Of a stretch of 64,000 nucleotides of DNA, positions 36,986 to 47,172 are shown one piece after another. The stretch spans positions 94,818 to 158,817 of the forward strand of contig CALSMP010000011.1 of NCBI GenBank assembly GCA_943787485.1. Direction: 5' to 3'. The notes under the pieces are model-generated. The model saw nothing but the letters and a program-made list of their open reading frames with translations. It had not been told where the DNA came from and made no database searches. The stretch comes from an uncultured Luminiphilus sp. (GTDB lineage Bacteria; Pseudomonadota; Gammaproteobacteria; Pseudomonadales; Halieaceae). Position 1 is the stretch's first letter, and each line of letters begins with the position of its first letter. A program made the position numbers and the translations under genes.

Positions 36986-37023
36986 TAAGGCGCATAGGAA
37001 GCGCCCAAAGGGGTCAGAAGAGG

Positions 37024-38820
37024 ATGCGAGAGCCTGATCGGCCACCCATAACTCCTTCGCTGGAAGCGAATGTCCGTGCGGCCTTCGCTGGCCCCGCTTG
37101 CGCCGCTGGCTTGTCGGGTGAGCGTCTGCTCAGCGCCTTGCAGGAGCTGGCTCCCGAGGTCGATGTGTCTCTGACCAATGCCTTGAGCAATGCCGGCTTT
37201 AAACAGCCTCACGACGAAAGCGCTGCCGTCTTGGACTGGATCGATGCCACCTTTGCTCACTGGAATAAACACTATTCGCTGGCAGCGCCCCTGCAATCAT
37301 TGGCAAATGAACTGCGTCCGCTGGCCGCCGCCTTCGCTGTGACTGATGACCGATTCTTCATCCCTGGGGGTCACGCGCTACATCGGCTCCTCGACGGTGT
37401 TTATTTAGGTTTCTCAGGCTGGCAAGAGGACCCACGAGGGGCATCGACGGGGATGGTTGACAACCTCCGGGCACTTATTCACAAGGCGCTTGAAGATTTT
37501 CCCAGCGAGCCCAAAGTGGATTCAGCCCTGGTAGATCTCTCGGCACAGAGCGAAGCCCATGCCACCGAGCTAACTCGGCTGGGCCCCGGGCTTATTGAGC
37601 GCGAGTGGTCATCGCTCGGCGAAAACGCCACGCGCTTCACGGTGGCGGCTGAACTGAATCGGATTCTCGACAGCTGCGAAGTACCCGGCTCGGTTGCCCG
37701 GTTCATTAAGTCTGATTGGTTTCAAAGCGGCCTTCTCATCGCGGCTAATCACGGGCTGGACAGCGAAGACTGGCGAAGCTACAGCGACACGACTCAACTG
37801 CTCGCCCAGGCGGTGCAACCGGTGTCGGCGCAGGATAACAGTGGCCAGGCGCGCCTGGAACATACCATCCAACATTTGCCGGCGACCTTGGCCAAACATT
37901 TAGTCAGTCTGCAGCCTGATCAGGACGCAATAGCCGGTGCTGTCGGCCTTATCGAATACGCGCTTCTTCGCAACATCAGAGGCGAAGATCTTGGTTTACT
38001 GAAAGCTGACCCGATTACGATAGAGGGCCAAGCAGCAGGACCTTCTCCCGACCCCGATAGCCTCAAATCCCTTGGACTTGAACCGGGTGCGTGGTTCGCC
38101 CTCGAAACTCCAGAAGGTGTCCAGCGTATGCGGTTTGCCGGTGCGCTCGCTGAAAATACTCAGCTCTTATTCATGAATTTTATGGGGGCACGCGCCCTGC
38201 GGAAACCCTTCGCCGATACCACACAACTGATCAAGTCCGGTGAAATGACACGCTTGGATATCCGGGACAGCTTTTGCCTGTCCATGGCCGCCGCCGTTGA
38301 AAACCGCAAACAGCATGGGCAAACCGCAGCAGCGGAGCGAGAAAAAGAAATCCACGAACAAGAAACGCTCGATAAAGAAGCGCGGGCAACTCTTGCAAAG
38401 CAATTCTCGGGGGAGCCCACTGCAACGGCGACCCAAACGCAAGTACCCGATGATTTAGACAGCGAATCCTACCCCACACCGACGGCGACTAACGCTTCTA
38501 CCAAGGATCAGGCGGTCGCTACTGACAAACCGTTCACCAGCCAAACGGTGGTGAACCTGCAAATCCCCATGGGCACATGGTTGGGCTTCCACGACCGGGA
38601 ACCCCCGATGATGGCAAAAGTAGCGGTCCGTGATTTAGAGAAAGACAGCTATATCTTCACCAACCGCGAGGGTATCAAGCTTCGAGAGCTGACGGTGGCA
38701 CAGCTTATGGCCCTCATTGAAAGGGACATGGTCGATATTCTCGACCGTAAAACGAACTTTCGGGATACGGTCACACAAATGCAGCAGGATCAGGAGCGCC
38801 TAAGCGCTCGTTCAGTCTGA
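37024..38820 (+). CDS. DUF1631 family protein
   Basis: A protein of about 598 residues of the DUF1631 family, sometimes misnamed thymidine phosphorylase. Typical segments are PATLAKHLVSLQPDQDAIAG, the motif RMRFAGALAENTQLLFMNF with ARALRKPFADTTQLI, and a helical, charged region (AAEREKEIHEQETLDKEARA). The C-terminal part, around IPMGTWLGFHDREPPMMAKVA, resembles a PilZ-like beta barrel, which would suggest c-di-GMP-linked signalling; this is inference. I chose the ATG at 37024; a TTG/ATG at 36937-36940 inside a 30-bp tandem repeat is also in frame. Its 3' end overlaps the convergent pilU by nine bases. Confidence 0.8.
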   Translation: MREPDRPPITPSLEANVRAAFAGPACAAGLSGERLLSALQELAPEVDVSLTNALSNAGFKQPHDESAAVLDWIDATFAHWNKHYSLAAPLQSLANELRPLAAAFAVTDDRFFIPGGHALHRLLDGVYLGFSGWQEDPRGASTGMVDNLRALIHKALEDFPSEPKVDSALVDLSAQSEAHATELTRLGPGLIEREWSSLGENATRFTVAAELNRILDSCEVPGSVARFIKSDWFQSGLLIAANHGLDSEDWRSYSDTTQLLAQAVQPVSAQDNSGQARLEHTIQHLPATLAKHLVSLQPDQDAIAGAVGLIEYALLRNIRGEDLGLLKADPITIEGQAAGPSPDPDSLKSLGLEPGAWFALETPEGVQRMRFAGALAENTQLLFMNFMGARALRKPFADTTQLIKSGEMTRLDIRDSFCLSMAAAVENRKQHGQTAAAEREKEIHEQETLDKEARATLAKQFSGEPTATATQTQVPDDLDSESYPTPTATNASTKDQAVATDKPFTSQTVVNLQIPMGTWLGFHDREPPMMAKVAVRDLEKDSYIFTNREGIKLRELTVAQLMALIERDMVDILDRKTNFRDTVTQMQQDQERLSARSV

Positions 38821-39960
38821 AGATCTGGGCTCGAAGACGGTGGGTTCATCCTCTTCCAAACCTTCCATCGTAAAGCCGCCAGTCGATGTCATTGTGCCAT
38901 TTTCGTCGGCCATCTTGATGCGCAAGCGTAGATTATTGACAGAGTCAGCATTCTTGAGCGCTTCTTCTGCCGTAATTTTACCCGCCTCATAGAGATCAAA
39001 AAGCGCCTTATCGAACGTCTTCATACCCAACTCTTCAGATTTCTCCATGACCTCTTTGATACTACCAATATCGCCACGGGTAATAAGTTCGTTTACGGTT
39101 GGCGTACCCAGCAGAATCTCAATCGCTGCAGACCGAGCGCCCTGCTGATTAGGTATTAGACGCTGTGAGACAAACGCTTGAAGGTTGAGCGATAGATCCA
39201 GCAGCAACTGCCTGCGCTTTTGATCGGGAAAAAAATTGATGATGCGGTCAAGCGCCTGGTTCGCATTATTGGCATGCAGGGTCGAGATGCACAGATGGCC
39301 CGTCTCGGCAAAAGAAATAGCGTGCTCCATCGTCTCGCGATCGCGGATTTCACCAATTAAAATCACATCGGGGGCCTGGCGCAAAGTATTCTTCAGTGCG
39401 TTGTGCCAGCTGCGAGTGTCCACACCGACCTCGCGCTGATTGACGATTGAGCGCTTGTGACGATGGACAAATTCAACCGGGTCTTCCACGGTGACGATAT
39501 GGCCAGCACTGTTTGCATTGCGGTGATCAATCATGGCGGCTAACGACGTCGACTTACCCGACCCGGTAGCACCGACGAAAAGAATCAAGCCACGCTTGCG
39601 CATGATGAGATCAGTCAGAATCTCGGGCAAGCCAAGGTCCCGCCAGTGCGGGATATCGGTCACAATATTTCGCGCGACAATAGACACTTCATTGCGCTGA
39701 TTAAAAATATTGATTCGAAATCTACCGACACCCGCTATCGAAATGGCCAGATTCATTTCCAGTTCGCGCTTAAATTCCTCACGCTGAGGCTCATCCATGA
39801 TGTCATGGGCTATGGCCGCGATTTCTCCGGGGCCAAGCACCGTAGAGCCGATAGGCCTAAGCTCGCCATCAAACTTAGCGCAGGGAGGCGCCCCCGTGCT
39901 CAGGTATAAGTCGGAACCACCGTCGGACGCCAGCCGCGTCAACCACTCTTTGATTTGCAT
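38812..39960 (-). CDS. pilU: Type IV pilus retraction ATPase PilU
   Basis: PilU is the accessory ATPase that works with PilT in type IV pilus retraction and twitching. The 382-residue protein has Walker A LFVGATGSGKSTSLAAMI, the Asp box ITVEDPVEFVH, Walker B PDVILIGEIRDRETMEHAI, and the His box GHLCISTLHANNANQ. The sequence after AVIEILLGTP and the C-terminal extension past residue 345 fit PilU rather than PilT. No pilT is adjacent, unlike the common pilT-pilU pair. Confidence 0.92.
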   Translation of the reverse strand: MQIKEWLTRLASDGGSDLYLSTGAPPCAKFDGELRPIGSTVLGPGEIAAIAHDIMDEPQREEFKRELEMNLAISIAGVGRFRINIFNQRNEVSIVARNIVTDIPHWRDLGLPEILTDLIMRKRGLILFVGATGSGKSTSLAAMIDHRNANSAGHIVTVEDPVEFVHRHKRSIVNQREVGVDTRSWHNALKNTLRQAPDVILIGEIRDRETMEHAISFAETGHLCISTLHANNANQALDRIINFFPDQKRRQLLLDLSLNLQAFVSQRLIPNQQGARSAAIEILLGTPTVNELITRGDIGSIKEVMEKSEELGMKTFDKALFDLYEAGKITAEEALKNADSVNNLRLRIKMADENGTMTSTGGFTMEGLEEDEPTVFEPRSSD

Positions 39961-40135
39961 GCGCCATCTCCCTATGGCCCACCTCGCAAGGCTTAATAAT
40001 ACCCCTTTTCCGTGGTCTGTACCCCAACTCCATCAGGGAATACACTTGCGCCCCAAGAGAACCTGATCACGACGCTAACCCTTACTTTGGCTAATCCCAC
40101 TTTGGGTAGCAATATACTCCGGAGACAGACCCCCC

Positions 40136-41725
40136 TTGGACCCGTTACTGCAATCGAGACACGACACCTTGAGAGGGTCCGGCGCCGCACTGCTGAAGGG
40201 TATTTGCCGGGGCCTGGAAAAAGAAGGGCTTCGCGTCGACGCCAGTACCGGTATGCTTGCCCAAACACCCCATCCCGCAGCGCTGGGGGCCGCGCTGACC
40301 CACCCTGGCATCACGACTGACTACTCGGAATCGCTTCTGGAATTCATTACGCCAGTGGCGAGCGACGTCAACACCACGCTCACACAGCTCGACGAATTGC
40401 ATCGGTTTACCGCATCGTCCCTTTCGGAAGAGCTTGTGTGGGGCGCCAGCATGCCGTGCATTTTGGCGGGGGACGCGGGTATTCCCATTGCGCACTATGG
40501 CACCTCAAACGTTGGGCAGATGAAGCGGATTTACCGTAATGGCCTAGGCGTACGTTATGGACGCATGATGCAGGCCATCGCTGGCATTCATTACAACTTT
40601 TCCATGCCCGAGGAGTTCTGGCAGGAAGCTTGGGAAAATGCGGGGCGACCTGCCAGTCTCAAGGACTTCCAGACCCAGGGCTATTTGGATCTGATTAGAA
40701 ATTTTTTCGAACGGGCCTGGCTATTGGTTTACCTGCTCGGGGCCTCGCCGGCGGTTTGTGCCAGCTTTTTATCGGGTAACAAGAACCATCAACTGCTGCC
40801 AGCAGACCCGGCAGGAGCCAGTCTCTATCTGCCAGGAGCGACTTCCCTGCGGATGGGGGATCTCGGTTACACCAGCAACGCACAAGCGGGCTTGCAAGTT
40901 TGTTACAACGACATTCAAAACTATATTGCCACCCTGCGCGATGCGATTGTTACCCCGCACCGGCCTTATGCGGGTTTCAAAACCACGCCTGAGGGTGAGC
41001 TAGCTCAACTGAATGACAGCCTGTTGCAGATCGAAAACGAGTTCTACAGTCCCATTAGGCCCAAGCGAGTGACGCGGTCGGGAGAGGCGCCAGTAGTGGC
41101 GTTACAGCGAGGGGGTATCGAATACATTGAGGTGCGTTGTATCGACATCAACCCCTTCCTGCCGTTAGGCATCGACGCCGACACCCTACGTCTCCTCGAT
41201 ACCTTTCTGGTCAATGCTTTGTTAACAGACAGCCCTTGGTGCGACGAGGCGGGACAACAGCGCAACAAAGAAAATTTGAGGCGGGTCGTTAATGCCGGTC
41301 GTAATCCGGATCTGCTGCTGCAAACTCCTGAGGGCGAGTCCCCAATGTGCTCTGTTGCCAACCAACTGTTGGACAGCATGGCGGAGACCGCGGCGCTCCT
41401 CGATCAGGGGACCAACGAAAGCAACCACAGCCGCGTGATCGACACCGCCAGAGAAAAGTTGAGCAACCCCGATTTAACGCCCTCAGGTCGCATTGTCAGG
41501 GAAATGAAAGAACACGATATGCCCTTTTGGAGACTGGCTCTCAACTATTCGCAGCAGTGGCAGGCTGATTTTTTGAACCGACCTCTCAGCGACATCGCCC
41601 GGGCAGAACTCGAGACGGCGGCAAGCGTTTCACGCCATCAGCAACAGGAACTTGAAGCCAAATCACAGCCGGCATTTGCCGATTATTTGCAGCGCTTCTA
41701 CCGCCAATACACCGATCTGGCATAA
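40136..41725 (+). CDS. gshA: Glutamate-cysteine ligase
   Basis: GshA makes gamma-glutamylcysteine, the first step of glutathione synthesis. The 529-residue protein matches the gammaproteobacterial type: GICRGLEKEGLRVD, ALTHPGITTDYSESLLEFIT, GIHYNFSMPEEFWQE, and the YIEVRCIDINPFLPLGI block. The start appears to be a TTG at 40136 with CGGAGA about ten bases upstream; there is no earlier ATG in frame. A TATACT at 40113-40118 may be its -10. Glutathione is relevant to the grxD and GST genes elsewhere in the window. Confidence 0.95.
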   Translation: MDPLLQSRHDTLRGSGAALLKGICRGLEKEGLRVDASTGMLAQTPHPAALGAALTHPGITTDYSESLLEFITPVASDVNTTLTQLDELHRFTASSLSEELVWGASMPCILAGDAGIPIAHYGTSNVGQMKRIYRNGLGVRYGRMMQAIAGIHYNFSMPEEFWQEAWENAGRPASLKDFQTQGYLDLIRNFFERAWLLVYLLGASPAVCASFLSGNKNHQLLPADPAGASLYLPGATSLRMGDLGYTSNAQAGLQVCYNDIQNYIATLRDAIVTPHRPYAGFKTTPEGELAQLNDSLLQIENEFYSPIRPKRVTRSGEAPVVALQRGGIEYIEVRCIDINPFLPLGIDADTLRLLDTFLVNALLTDSPWCDEAGQQRNKENLRRVVNAGRNPDLLLQTPEGESPMCSVANQLLDSMAETAALLDQGTNESNHSRVIDTAREKLSNPDLTPSGRIVREMKEHDMPFWRLALNYSQQWQADFLNRPLSDIARAELETAASVSRHQQQELEAKSQPAFADYLQRFYRQYTDLA

Positions 41726-41748
41726 AAAACCCCGGCAGCGCCGGGGTT
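41724..41748 (-). terminator. Intrinsic terminator of the FKBP isomerase gene
   Basis: AACCCCGGC-AGC-GCCGGGGTT is a 9-bp GC-rich stem with a 3-base loop. The T-run (six T) is on the minus strand, so it ends the minus-strand transcript reading in from 41771. On the plus strand only TTAGTG follows, so it is a poor terminator for gshA. Confidence 0.85.
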
Positions 41749-41770
41749 AGTGCTCGCCATTGCGACGCCT

Positions 41771-42511
41771 TTACTCGGCAGCCTGAGCCTCAACTATCGC
41801 AATCAGCTCAACCTCAAAGATAAGGGTTGAGTTGGGACCAATGACCTGTCCAGCACCGCCCGCGCCGTAGGCGAGTTCACTCGGGATGTACAAGTTATAC
41901 TTGGCGCCCTCTTTCATCAGCTGCAAAGCTTCGGTCCAGCCGGGAATAACTTGAGTCACACCAAAGGTCACCGTTTGACCACGATCGTACGAGCTGTCGA
42001 ACACTGTCCCGTCGATTAATGTGCCTCGGTAGTGCACTTCGACCTGATCTTCCGGACTGGGAGATTGGCCCTCACCCGCCGTGACAACCTCGTATTGCAA
42101 GCCAGATTCCGTTACAACCACCCCTTCGCGTTGTGCGTTTTCGGCGAGAAATGCCGCGCCCGCCTCGGCATTACCATCGGCGACAACGGCCTGCTCAGCT
42201 TCACGCTCGGCTTCCAGCTTCCCCTGAAACGCCACCATTTCAGCGTTGATTTCCTCATCGGTGAGTCGCGCTTCAGCTCCCTCGAATGCGTCACGCATGC
42301 CCAGAGCATAAGCATCAACATCCATCACCATGCCATCAGCGACCATACGCTCGCTCATCCGCAGGGCAATGCCATAGCTCAGCCTTTTTTCAGGGGTATC
42401 GAGGGTCACGGGCGCGGGCTCCTTGGCCTGCTCTTGGCAAGCGATTAACGCACTGGCAAACACCGGCGCAATGAGAAGGGTCGAAAATCGACGTGAAGTT
42501 ACTTTGAACAT
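41771..42511 (-). CDS. FKBP-type peptidyl-prolyl cis-trans isomerase, lipoprotein
   Basis: A 246-residue envelope proline isomerase of the FkpA/Mip type. A lipoprotein signal with lipobox ALIAC (Cys25) is followed by an FKBP_N dimerisation domain (RLSYGIALRMSERM, a long charged helix to about residue 125) and a C-terminal FKBP domain with VEVHYRGTLIDGTVFDSSYD, TFGVTQVIPGWTEAL and LIFEVELIAI. It probably assists folding of exported proteins. It has its own terminator and is separated by 190 bases from the upstream gene. Confidence 0.93.
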   Translation of the reverse strand: MFKVTSRRFSTLLIAPVFASALIACQEQAKEPAPVTLDTPEKRLSYGIALRMSERMVADGMVMDVDAYALGMRDAFEGAEARLTDEEINAEMVAFQGKLEAEREAEQAVVADGNAEAGAAFLAENAQREGVVVTESGLQYEVVTAGEGQSPSPEDQVEVHYRGTLIDGTVFDSSYDRGQTVTFGVTQVIPGWTEALQLMKEGAKYNLYIPSELAYGAGGAGQVIGPNSTLIFEVELIAIVEAQAAE

Positions 42512-42701
42512 GCTACTTACCTACGTTGAGTGAAAAAATTGGCCCCTTAAGGCGTCAGACCGCGCCCATGTTACGCACAGTGCGCTCGCAGCGCCAGCGT
42601 GATACTCGGTCATTTATGAGGCTGTCGATCGAAAGTGACGGCGGTGGATGCTACAAAAAACTGGCGGCGCGCTGTTAACGGCTAAATCCAACACGAAAAT
42701 C

Positions 42702-43187
42702 CTAGGCCGCTAGATGGTTTTCGAGTCGCTTTAGGACAGCGCTAGAGTCGGACAAACCGACCGATTCAAGCGCTTGAGCAAGGTTGTGCCTCAACGTCTC
42801 GGCCGGAGCACCTGGGCAGTAACCCCCCACAAGATCTACGAGATCATCGACTGTCTCCATGTACAAACCGGCAAGGGCTCGCTCAGCCTCCAATTCAAGG
42901 CCTTGCAGCCGCTGTCGTAGTGAGCCCTCCCGACCGCTCGTTCTCCATACCCGGCGAACGGCACGGAGGGGAAGGATCACCTCGTTAATCCATGCCTGCG
43001 TCCAGTCACGCATTAAGGCGAGTCCCGCCGGATTCACCATAATTTGCCGTTGAGCCAGCCACGCCACAAACATGACCTCCAGAATAACCACACCATGAGC
43101 ATCCTGAAGTTCGAGCAACTCAGTAGCGGCAACCCCCTGCCACCGAGCAAGTGCCCAGGACCAAAAATCTGGCGATTCAGCATTCAT
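42702..43187 (-). CDS. TIGR02444 (DUF2390) family protein
   Basis: A 161-residue, mostly helical, cytoplasmic protein. The N-terminal FWSWALARWQGVAATELLEL followed by QDAHGVVILEVMFVAWLAQR matches TIGR02444/DUF2390. The function is unknown. The ATG at 43187 overlaps the upstream GIY-YIG gene by eleven bases; a GTG at 43199 is an alternative. The two are probably cotranscribed. Confidence 0.82.
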   Translation of the reverse strand: MNAESPDFWSWALARWQGVAATELLELQDAHGVVILEVMFVAWLAQRQIMVNPAGLALMRDWTQAWINEVILPLRAVRRVWRTSGREGSLRQRLQGLELEAERALAGLYMETVDDLVDLVGGYCPGAPAETLRHNLAQALESVGLSDSSAVLKRLENHLAA

Positions 43188-43494
43188 GTTCGAGTCCACT
43201 ACCGGATTTAATCAAAGTCCATTTATCCGCGCGCGAGAGCTTTTTAACTCGCGCTTCCAACTGTTGTGCCTGGGCTCTATTGGTCGCCTTCTGGGTCCAG
43301 ACCAGCGACACTGGCTGACGCGCCCGCGTGTAGCGCGCACCACCATACAACTCGCCGTTATGCTGCTTTAAACGACGAACCATATCGGTCGTGATACCGG
43401 CATACAGACTGCCGTCAGCGCAAAGCAGTAAATATACCAGCCATATCCCCGAGGGGTGTGTGTCTGCTTGGACTGTGGTGATATAGTTGACCAT
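43177..43494 (-). CDS. GIY-YIG nuclease superfamily protein (YhbQ/UPF0213-like)
   Basis: A 105-residue single GIY-YIG domain. The core is VYLLLCADGSLYAGITTDMVRRLKQHN, in which VYLL and YAG take the places of GIY and YIG, followed by the arginine in RLKQHN and a C-terminal glutamate region (LEARVKKLSRADKW). The family (UPF0213) may act on damaged DNA, but its role is unsettled. It is divergent from trxA. Confidence 0.88.
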   Translation of the reverse strand: MVNYITTVQADTHPSGIWLVYLLLCADGSLYAGITTDMVRRLKQHNGELYGGARYTRARQPVSLVWTQKATNRAQAQQLEARVKKLSRADKWTLIKSGSGLEHEC

Positions 43495-43530
43495 TAATCA
43501 GCGGTACCACACATATATCAGGGAGCCCCT

Positions 43531-43857
43531 ATGAGCGAAAGTATTGTCCACGTTACCGAAGCCACCTTTGATTCGGAAGTCCTGTCTGCGGAAGTTCCCG
43601 TACTGGTAGACTTTTGGGCTGAGTGGTGTGGCCCCTGCAAAATGATTGCTCCCATCCTCGATGAAATTGCGTCGGACTACGCGGGCCGACTCAAAGTCTG
43701 CAAAGTCGATGTTGATAGTAACGCGGGCATTCCTGAAAAATTTGGCATTCGTGGCATCCCAACGCTTATTGTTTTCAAAGATGGCAACGCAGTGGAGACC
43801 AAGGTAGGCGCACTATCAAAGACTCAATTGGCCGAATTCATCGACGGTTGCCTCTAA
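43531..43857 (+). CDS. trxA: Thioredoxin 1
   Basis: The general cytoplasmic disulfide reductase. The 108-residue protein has the WCGPC active site (Cys33 and Cys36), the buried Asp in VLVDFWAEW, the cis-Pro in [13 protein letters not shown], and the standard length. It lies upstream of rho, as in E. coli and Pseudomonas. A 249-base region with no recognisable gene separates it from rho and probably contains the rho leader and promoter. Confidence 0.97.
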   Translation: MSESIVHVTEATFDSEVLSAEVPVLVDFWAEWCGPCKMIAPILDEIASDYAGRLKVCKVDVDSNAGIPEKFGIRGIPTLIVFKDGNAVETKVGALSKTQLAEFIDGCL

Positions 43858-44106
43858 ATTTGGCGAAAAACAGCCAAAAATATCCGCGATAAAAAGTCTG
43901 GACGCACCTCGCATCCAGTGCTACGTTAGCTCGGTCAGGGGGCATGCACCTCCGCCCACCTGGCCAATTCCCCCTCAAAACTCCATTGCTGGCCCACCAC
44001 AGCGTGTGCGTCCGGTAACACCGGGGGTGTTGGCACCGGTCCTACCGACCAACAACGGCTTCCCAGTCCGGGTAAGCCCTTTTTCCCATTACTTCGGAAT
44101 GAATCT

Positions 44107-45645
44107 GTGGACGACAACAACAGCTCAGAGAGCAAAGAAATCGAAGTTCAGCTAACAAACGAGGAAACCGGTGGTGACGAAGGCACCGCAGACACCGGGA
44201 GAACCTTAAAGCTGAATAAAAGCAACGACAGTGAACCCGTCGCCGAAACCGCCGATGAGGGCGATGACGGCTCAGAGGGCGCGGAATCAGCGGAGGGCAG
44301 CGGCGGTCCCTCAGGGCGACGCGGCCGCAATCGTCGGCAAAAACGACGGGAGCCCAGCACCCCCAGTGCCAATCCCCTCAGCCTCACTGAACTCAAGAAC
44401 AAATCCACTCAAGAACTCATCGACATGGCGCGGGAAATGGGTCTTGAGAATATGGCGCGTTCGCGGAAGCAGGACATCATTTTTGCGCTTCTGAAAAAAC
44501 ACGCCAAAAGTGGTGAGGATATTTGGGGCGACGGCGTCCTCGAAATACTGCAGGACGGCTTTGGCTTCTTGCGTTCCGCGGACTCTTCTTATCTCGCCGG
44601 GCCAGACGATATTTACGTGAGCCCAAGCCAAATTCGCCGTTTTAATCTCCGCACCGGTGACACGATCACGGGCATGATCCGGCCACCAAAGGATTCAGAG
44701 CGCTACTTTGCACTGTTAAAGGTCAAAGACGTTAACTTCGAGTCCCCCGAGAGTGCCAAAAACAAAATTCTGTTTGAAAACTTGACGCCTCTTTTCCCTA
44801 ACGAGCGACTTACGCTGGAAAAGGGTAACGGTTCAACCGAAGATCTTACGGGGCGAATCATTGACCTTTGTGCGCCCATTGGTAAAGGTCAGCGAGGTTT
44901 GCTCGTTGCCCCGCCAAAGGCGGGCAAGACCATCATGATGCAAAATATGGCGCAGGCGATCATCACCAATAACCCTGAGTGTTATGTGATCGTGCTACTA
45001 ATCGACGAGCGCCCCGAAGAAGTGACGGAAATGCAACGATCTGTGGGTGCTCGGGGTGCCGAGGTGGTCGCGTCTACCTTTGACGAGCCTCCCTCGCGCC
45101 ACGTGCAGGTTGCCGATATGGTCATCGAGAAAGCCAAGCGGCTGGTAGAACACAAGCGAGATGTAGTCATTCTCCTCGACTCTATCACTCGACTCGCCCG
45201 AGCCTACAACACGGTGGTACCGAGCTCGGGTAAGGTTTTGACGGGTGGTGTCGATGCCCATGCGCTGGAGCGCCCCAAGCGCTTCTTTGGCGCCGCACGA
45301 AACATTGAGGAAGGCGGCAGTCTGTCCATTATTGCCACCGCCTTGATTGATACCGGATCGAAGATGGATGAAGTGATCTACGAGGAATTTAAAGGCACGG
45401 GCAATATGGAGCTGCACCTCGATCGAAAGATCGCCGAGAAGCGCGTCTACCCGGCCATCAATATCCGACGCTCGGGCACTCGACGGGAAGAACTGCTTAC
45501 TGGCGACGAAGAACTGCAGCGCATGTGGATCCTGCGCAAGCTGTTGCATGGCATGGAAGATTTGCCTGCCATTGAGTTTCTTCTCGACAAACTGAAGGAC
45601 ACCAAGTCGAACGACGAGTTCTTCAAGTCCATGAAGAGGAAGTAA
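44107..45645 (+). CDS. rho: Transcription termination factor Rho with an N-terminal acidic extension
   Basis: Rho is the hexameric RNA helicase that ends transcription. The 512 residues exceed the usual 419 by about 90: residues 1-90 are low-complexity, first acidic (Glu/Asp/Gly/Ser) then basic ([12 protein letters not shown]), before the canonical start [19 protein letters not shown]-binding GFGFLRS and [13 protein letters not shown], Walker [19 protein letters not shown], and the Q-loop/R-loop region [13 protein letters not shown] are intact. A three-residue insertion follows [14 protein letters not shown]. The start is a GTG at 44107 with weak CGGA upstream; no nearer in-frame start exists that includes the N-terminal domain. 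Confidence 0.95.
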   Translation: MDDNNSSESKEIEVQLTNEETGGDEGTADTGRTLKLNKSNDSEPVAETADEGDDGSEGAESAEGSGGPSGRRGRNRRQKRREPSTPSANPLSLTELKNKSTQELIDMAREMGLENMARSRKQDIIFALLKKHAKSGEDIWGDGVLEILQDGFGFLRSADSSYLAGPDDIYVSPSQIRRFNLRTGDTITGMIRPPKDSERYFALLKVKDVNFESPESAKNKILFENLTPLFPNERLTLEKGNGSTEDLTGRIIDLCAPIGKGQRGLLVAPPKAGKTIMMQNMAQAIITNNPECYVIVLLIDERPEEVTEMQRSVGARGAEVVASTFDEPPSRHVQVADMVIEKAKRLVEHKRDVVILLDSITRLARAYNTVVPSSGKVLTGGVDAHALERPKRFFGAARNIEEGGSLSIIATALIDTGSKMDEVIYEEFKGTGNMELHLDRKIAEKRVYPAINIRRSGTRREELLTGDEELQRMWILRKLLHGMEDLPAIEFLLDKLKDTKSNDEFFKSMKRK

Positions 45646-45659
45646 GTCGCAACCGCTGT

Positions 45660-47165
45660 ATGAGCATCCATTTTACCGACCTCAGAGACTTCATCGATGA
45701 GCTCGAGAAGCGCGGTTTACTGGTACGCATCAAGGAGCCGGTTGATCCCAACCTCGAGATGACCGAGATAGCGGACCGCACCCTCAGGGGGGGCGGACCC
45801 GCACTGCTATTTGAAAACCCTGTTGGCTTTGACATGCCGGTGCTGGCGAACTTGTTCGGCACCGAAGAACGCGTTGCTATGGGGATGGGAGCCGAGTCTC
45901 TGGGAGCGCTCCGAGAAATCGGTGAACTCCTCGCCTACCTTCGACAGCCTGATCCGCCGAAGGGGATGAGAGACCTCATTGATAAGGCGCCGCTGCTAAA
46001 GCAAGTTCTCAACATGGGACCCAAAGTCATAAAACGGCCGCCCTGCCAGGAAGTCATCCTGAGAGACAGCGACGTTGATTTGACTCGACTCCCAGTACAA
46101 ACCTGCTGGCCAGGCGATGTTGGCCCGCTGGTGACCTGGCCACTTGTCATTACGCGCGGACCGGAAAAGCCGCGAATGAATCTGGGTATCTATCGCATGC
46201 AGCGAATCGGACCCAACAAGCTGATCATGCGATGGCTGTCGCACCGCGGGGGCGCGCTCGATTTTCGCGACTGGACCCTAAAGCACCCGGGTGAACCCTA
46301 CCCCGTCGCCATCGCCCTGGGCGCCGATCCCGCCACCACCCTCGGTGCGGTCACACCGGTTCCCGATGCCCTGTCTGAATACGCTTTTGCCGGCCTGCTT
46401 CGTGGCGGTAAGACCGAGGTGGCCGAGTGCATCACGGATCGATGCAGAAATAATGAGCTGCGAGTACCGGCCCACGCAGAAATAATTCTCGAGGGCTATA
46501 TCCAGCCCGGTGAGGAAGCTGACGAAGGGCCGTTCGGTGACCACACGGGCTACTACAATGAAGTGGAACGCTTCCCCGTTTTCACCGTCGAGGCAATGAC
46601 CACGCGGAAAAATCCGATTTACCACAGCACCTATACGGGGCGACCACCCGATGAGCCTGCCATCCTCGGCGTGGCGCTAAACGAAGTGGTTGTCCCGCTA
46701 TTACAAAAGCAATTCCCAGAAATCGTCGACTTTTATTTACCCCCCGAGGGCTGTTCCTATCGCCTCGCCGTCGTGACGATTCGAAAAGAGTACCCGGGAC
46801 ATGCCAAGCGCATCATGATGGGTGTTTGGTCTTTCCTGCGGCAATTTATGTACACCAAATTCATCATCGTCACCGATGACGATGTCGATGCGCGACGCTG
46901 GGAAGATGTTATTTGGGCGATGACCACCCGCATGGATCCCCGCCGAGACTGTGTCTTTATCGACAACACGCCGATTGACTACCTTGATTTCGCCTCCCCC
47001 GTAGCCGGCCTCGGCTCAAAAGTCGGTATGGACGCGACGCATAAATGGGAGGGAGAAAGTGAGCGCGAGTGGGGCACCGCTATCGCCATGAGCCCCGACG
47101 TAAAAACCCGCGTCGATGCCATGTGGGATTCTTTAGGCATTGAATTGCCCGGCAGAAAAAATTAA
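45660..47165 (+). CDS. ubiD: 4-hydroxy-3-polyprenylbenzoate decarboxylase
   Basis: UbiD is the prenyl-FMN-dependent decarboxylase of ubiquinone synthesis. The 501-residue protein begins [16 protein letters not shown] and has [19 protein letters not shown], the catalytic-region [33 protein letters not shown], and TTRMDPRRD near the C-terminus. UbiX, which makes the cofactor, is not in the window. It follows rho after 14 bases, the Pseudomonas order. Confidence 0.95.
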   Translation: MSIHFTDLRDFIDELEKRGLLVRIKEPVDPNLEMTEIADRTLRGGGPALLFENPVGFDMPVLANLFGTEERVAMGMGAESLGALREIGELLAYLRQPDPPKGMRDLIDKAPLLKQVLNMGPKVIKRPPCQEVILRDSDVDLTRLPVQTCWPGDVGPLVTWPLVITRGPEKPRMNLGIYRMQRIGPNKLIMRWLSHRGGALDFRDWTLKHPGEPYPVAIALGADPATTLGAVTPVPDALSEYAFAGLLRGGKTEVAECITDRCRNNELRVPAHAEIILEGYIQPGEEADEGPFGDHTGYYNEVERFPVFTVEAMTTRKNPIYHSTYTGRPPDEPAILGVALNEVVVPLLQKQFPEIVDFYLPPEGCSYRLAVVTIRKEYPGHAKRIMMGVWSFLRQFMYTKFIIVTDDDVDARRWEDVIWAMTTRMDPRRDCVFIDNTPIDYLDFASPVAGLGSKVGMDATHKWEGESEREWGTAIAMSPDVKTRVDAMWDSLGIELPGRKN

Positions 47166-47172
47166 CCGCCGA

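Noticed and set aside
43890..43930. Hairpin CTGGACGC...GCATCCAG after trxA as a terminator
   Set aside because: No T-run follows and the stem has a mismatch. It may be part of the rho leader, but this is not supportable.
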